From Apus apus (taxonomy: Eukaryota; Chordata; Aves; Apodiformes; Apodidae): DNA of 64,000 bases. The DNA is taken from positions 17,352,001 to 17,416,000 of the forward strand of contig NC_067285.1 in the NCBI RefSeq assembly GCF_020740795.1. Reading direction: 5' to 3'. Shown here one piece after another: positions 60,654 to 64,000 of the stretch (the stretch's first letter is position 1; each line of letters starts with the position of its first letter). The notes under the pieces are model-generated. The model did no database searches, had not been told where the DNA came from, and saw only the letters and a list, made by a program, of their open reading frames with translations. A program made the position numbers and the translations under genes.

Positions 60654-61602
60654 GGTAGTGGTATGGTAGGAGTGACAGTGACAGTAATTTATCCAGAGTA
60701 TTCATTGTGTTTCTGAGCAGCCCAAAGCTGGCAAAACATCTCAAAGGAGGAAAGAGTCAGTTTCAAGCTTCAGAAACTTTCAGACTTTTTGTCCTTCCAC
60801 CTCTGAGCTGAATGACCTAGATCAATTTTGACTTTCTAGAACTGGTACTCAGAAGAACCACCCTTCACTGCTTCAAATATTGAGGCAGCTTTCCCCCCAG
60901 TACCTACATATGGCCCTTCCTGATCCACACCAAGTTTTATGAGGAATAAGTACAAGGCTTTGTAAGCCTTTCCCAGATGCCTGGCATCCTTATTTGTAGT
61001 AATCAGACACATGAAACTAATAATTCAATTCCAGTTTTATGAAGTGCAGGTTTCTATAACGATGGAGTTATCATCGCAAAACAACCTGCTGTTAATTATC
61101 AGACCCTATGGGTTTTGAGAAGTTTGTTAGTTTTAGAAGTGGACCTTAACTAATTCCTGTTCCTTGACAATTACTAGAGTGACTTTAGCCTCTTAAACAC
61201 TTAACAAACATGATGAAACAGTAAACGAACTAAGATGAAAAGACATGCTGTGGGATTAGCTCTGCATTTGAACTGAGCTCTTAATGTATTATTTAGCAAA
61301 TACAAGGATAAATGCTTGTAAGGTCATTCTTTTGAAATAGCAAAGTAAGTATGATGATTCGGGGAGACATAGTGTGAATAGGATTGAGTCATAAAGAAAA
61401 ATCCCTCATTACATTATAGGTGAAAAAAAAACAGGGAATTTTTCATACACCCATACAATTCATTGCAACAATTTCTGCAACAAAGCTGAAATGTTATCTG
61501 CAGGTGGCCATTGGGGTGCAAACTTAATGTTTGTTTTTATGAATCATCCTGGCATGCACAGATGATCTTCAAATGCGAAAGAGTGCTCCTCTATTTCACT
61601 AT

Positions 61603-61652
61603 CCTACAACACTACACTACAACACTATACTACATCATTATACTACAACACA
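61603..61652. repeat. Imperfect CTACAACACTA tandem repeat
   Basis: Four to five degenerate units of CTACAACACTA/CTACATCATTA on the plus strand. Confidence 0.8.
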
Positions 61653-63800
61653 ATTGCAGTAGTCCTACAGCATTTGACCACATTGTTTGTGTTCCAGGGC
61701 CATGTCTGTGTAATATCTGTGTTCACAGTTATTTAGCTTTTACCCTGGCTCTTCCCAATTTTTCCTCTGTTTTATCCCACTTCTCTTGAGCTTGTGACCA
61801 TACAAACTATATGAACAATTGTACTTATGTCAGGCTAGTCACCTCGTTGGATCTGTCAGGATCTCACTAGGCTGATAAACTGCAGCTCTATAGCTGTTGT
61901 CAGACATAACAAGGATATCCACTGGTGTCAGTGGAGGTATTTGTGAAACAAAGCACCTCTGAAAGGGAATAAGAGTATCTCAGAGTTGATCTGCTTGCTA
62001 TGAATGTGGAATTTAGGAGGCAACAACAGGTAGAAATATTTAAAAGTCTTTTTGCATAATTAAATACTTATTTTGGGATTGTGAACTACAGGAAAACTGG
62101 GACCATAAATATGTTAACTCGATAAAGACTAGATTAATGAAAATTACTCTTCATGTGAAAGCTGAAACACAACAATGAAAAAGTGTATATTCCAGCAGAA
62201 AAATCCACCACTATTTACCTCTTTCATAGTTTATGCTAAGCCTATCATAATACTTAAATAAACTGGAAAGGAGAACATTCTTTTTTTGCAACTGTTAAAA
62301 ATTACGTATGCTGTTAAGTTTGCCACCAGTTTTGGCAGCAAGTCCTTTCTCCTTCAAACTCTTGTGTACATACTTTCTACTCTTTTGTAATAGGAACTTT
62401 TAAAAGTCATTGATTTGGCTTGTTTTGCACGGGAATGGTGAAATATGGACAAGGTGGAGAGCAGCATTTGAAAGACATTGTTTGCAAGGTTGTGCAAATG
62501 CCTGAAAAGTGCATTCACTCTGGGAAAGACTGAAATAACCAAGGATAATAAGGAGATAATGGTCACACAGCTGCAGCTACAAAGTCTTACCTGGCATGTG
62601 GCTGAGTTTGTGTGCTGGCAAAAAGTACACCAGTGTTGTACATCAGCAGAAGCTTCAGGGGACTAGGTACAAATATATCAGTGGTCAGCATGCTTGCCTA
62701 TAGCCTCTGTTGCTCGGGATATGAGGCCAAGAAACCTGTGGCCTGGTTCAACATGGGGAAGAGCTGTATCAGTGCTCTGTTTTATTAGGGCTCTTTTATC
62801 TTGCAGAATGGTTGCTCTAATCTCCTGGTCTGTAAAATGCTGACAAAACAGACCTTCCCTGCTCCCCTTAGCTGTTATTAGGGAAACTTAAACTGCCAGG
62901 CTCTTAGGTACTACTCACCAAAGAAAGGTAGATTTTTTTTTTTCTCTACTTCACATAGACAGAGAAACCTTCTGAACAATGGAAGCCTGACATTCAAGCA
63001 CTCATGGGACATCCAGGTCAAGTTCTTGTTCCCTGTTAGGCAGAGCCTTTGCTTCACCCTTGGTCTGCTACTTTGTTGGTGCATGAGCCCTCAGCACTAG
63101 GCTGCTGGCCGTTCTGGAGCATTTCTCTCTCAGAGGGAGAGCTTTCTCTTTCTTACACACAACCAAAAATGGGATTTAAGCACTTCATATGTCTGGAGAG
63201 TCTGTGCTGGGATGCACTGGTTGGAGGGGGCAAGTTAGATCCCACGGACAGGAACAGTGATGCTGATCTGAACCAAAACACAGCCTAAATAAATGATTGT
63301 TGTTGCGCAGTTTGGACACATGGCTGACAAAAAACAGCCAGATGCAATTCAAAGATAATATTCAGGTGGAGTCCCACTTCCCTATGTTAAGGAAATGTGT
63401 GTTAATCCTGGTACTAATCCAATACTGAGCTATGGCATTAGGACGCATGGATCAAGTAGGAGAATGTCTGCTGCGACCATTAGGGTTGATTATTCACAAT
63501 ACAAGGACTTTGAGTAGCAGATGTAGAAAAAAGAAGAGGAAACTCAGGCCCTGCATCTCTGCTTCAAGCCTGTGATAGTTCCAACATATCCAAGCAATGC
63601 TGACAAAGTGTTTTGAAGACATTATTGAAACAATAAATTTGGGAGCACTGCATTTCAGGCTTCTTCAGGAGGATAGAAAGACATCCCTTTCCAAGCAAAG
63701 CCTGGGATAAAATTACATCAGATGCCATACCAGTCTTCAGCTGCCCTGAGCAGGCCAATAAAATAGGAAACTTTTTTTTTCCTGTCTTATGTTACAGCTT

Positions 63801-63890
63801 TCTCCCAGAAAACCTCAGATTGTTTTGGGGTTTGGTACTGATTTATTTTCCAGAAAACCTCAGATTTTTTTTTTATTTGGTGCCAATTCT
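63801..63890. repeat. Imperfect duplication of about 45 bp
   Basis: CCAGAAAACCTCAGATT occurs twice, about 46 bp apart. Both copies are followed by T/G-rich sequence and a TTTGGT(A/G)C motif, consistent with a diverged tandem duplication. Confidence 0.7.
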
Positions 63891-64000
63891 AATGTCACTT
63901 TTTAACAACATGAAATAATTTGTCATTTGCAAAAAAAAACACAACACAGTTAAAATTGAGAATGTCATTAATCTTACTAGAAAAAAAAAAAGTTTCAAAT

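Larger units (their letters stand above)
60654..64000. other. Intergenic sequence, no gene seen
   Basis: Non-coding. It holds a CTACAACA-type simple repeat (61603-61652) and an imperfect duplication near the window end (63801-63890). In mammals PCGF5 lies upstream of HECTD2; no PCGF5 RING or RAWUL coding sequence is visible here. Confidence 0.65.

Noticed and set aside
60460..64000. Upstream neighbour gene PCGF5, expected from mammalian gene order
   Set aside because: No RING-finger or RAWUL coding segments can be read on either strand. If gene order is kept, PCGF5 lies outside the window.

Overview
The window is nuclear DNA of a bird, or at least a sauropsid. It is AT-rich, has long introns and carries five fragments of CR1 LINEs, the dominant avian retrotransposon, several with the characteristic ATTCTATGAT / TTCTGTGATTCTGTGA-like 3' ends. 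I saw no Alu/L1-type mammalian repeats and no bacterial or viral genes. The species cannot be named from the sequence alone.

One protein-coding gene dominates. HECTD2, a HECT-type E3 ubiquitin ligase, lies on the minus strand from its start codon at 43739 down to its stop codon at 7080. I assembled it from 21 exons with consistent reading phase at all 20 junctions. The coding sequence is 2,415 nt, giving an 804-residue protein, against 776 residues for the human protein as I recall it. The extra length lies mostly in an acidic, low-complexity N-terminus. The C-terminal HECT domain (about residues 465-804) is intact, with the catalytic cysteine at Cys772 and the conserved Phe four residues from the C-terminus. 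The coding span is about 36.7 kb.

Layout from high to low coordinates, which is the direction of transcription: 44.6-64 kb is non-coding sequence upstream of the gene, with two CR1 fragments, microsatellites and an isolated GC-rich island at 49.8 kb. From 43.4 to 44.54 kb is the CpG-island promoter, with a GC box, a YY1-type element and a possible upstream ORF, followed by exon 1. From 38.4 to 7.1 kb are exons 2-21, separated by introns holding three CR1 fragments, a 37-T run and an A/G tract. From 7.1 kb to position 1 lie the 3' UTR and downstream sequence with no recognisable gene.

The window is an ordinary vertebrate housekeeping-type locus. I found no convincing undescribed biological system. 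The items most worth a second look are the strong-context upstream ORF that starts inside a YY1 motif, a CR1 copy in which the start of ORF2 is joined to the 3' end, the orphan GC island at 49.8 kb, and a non-consensus splice donor at exon 14.
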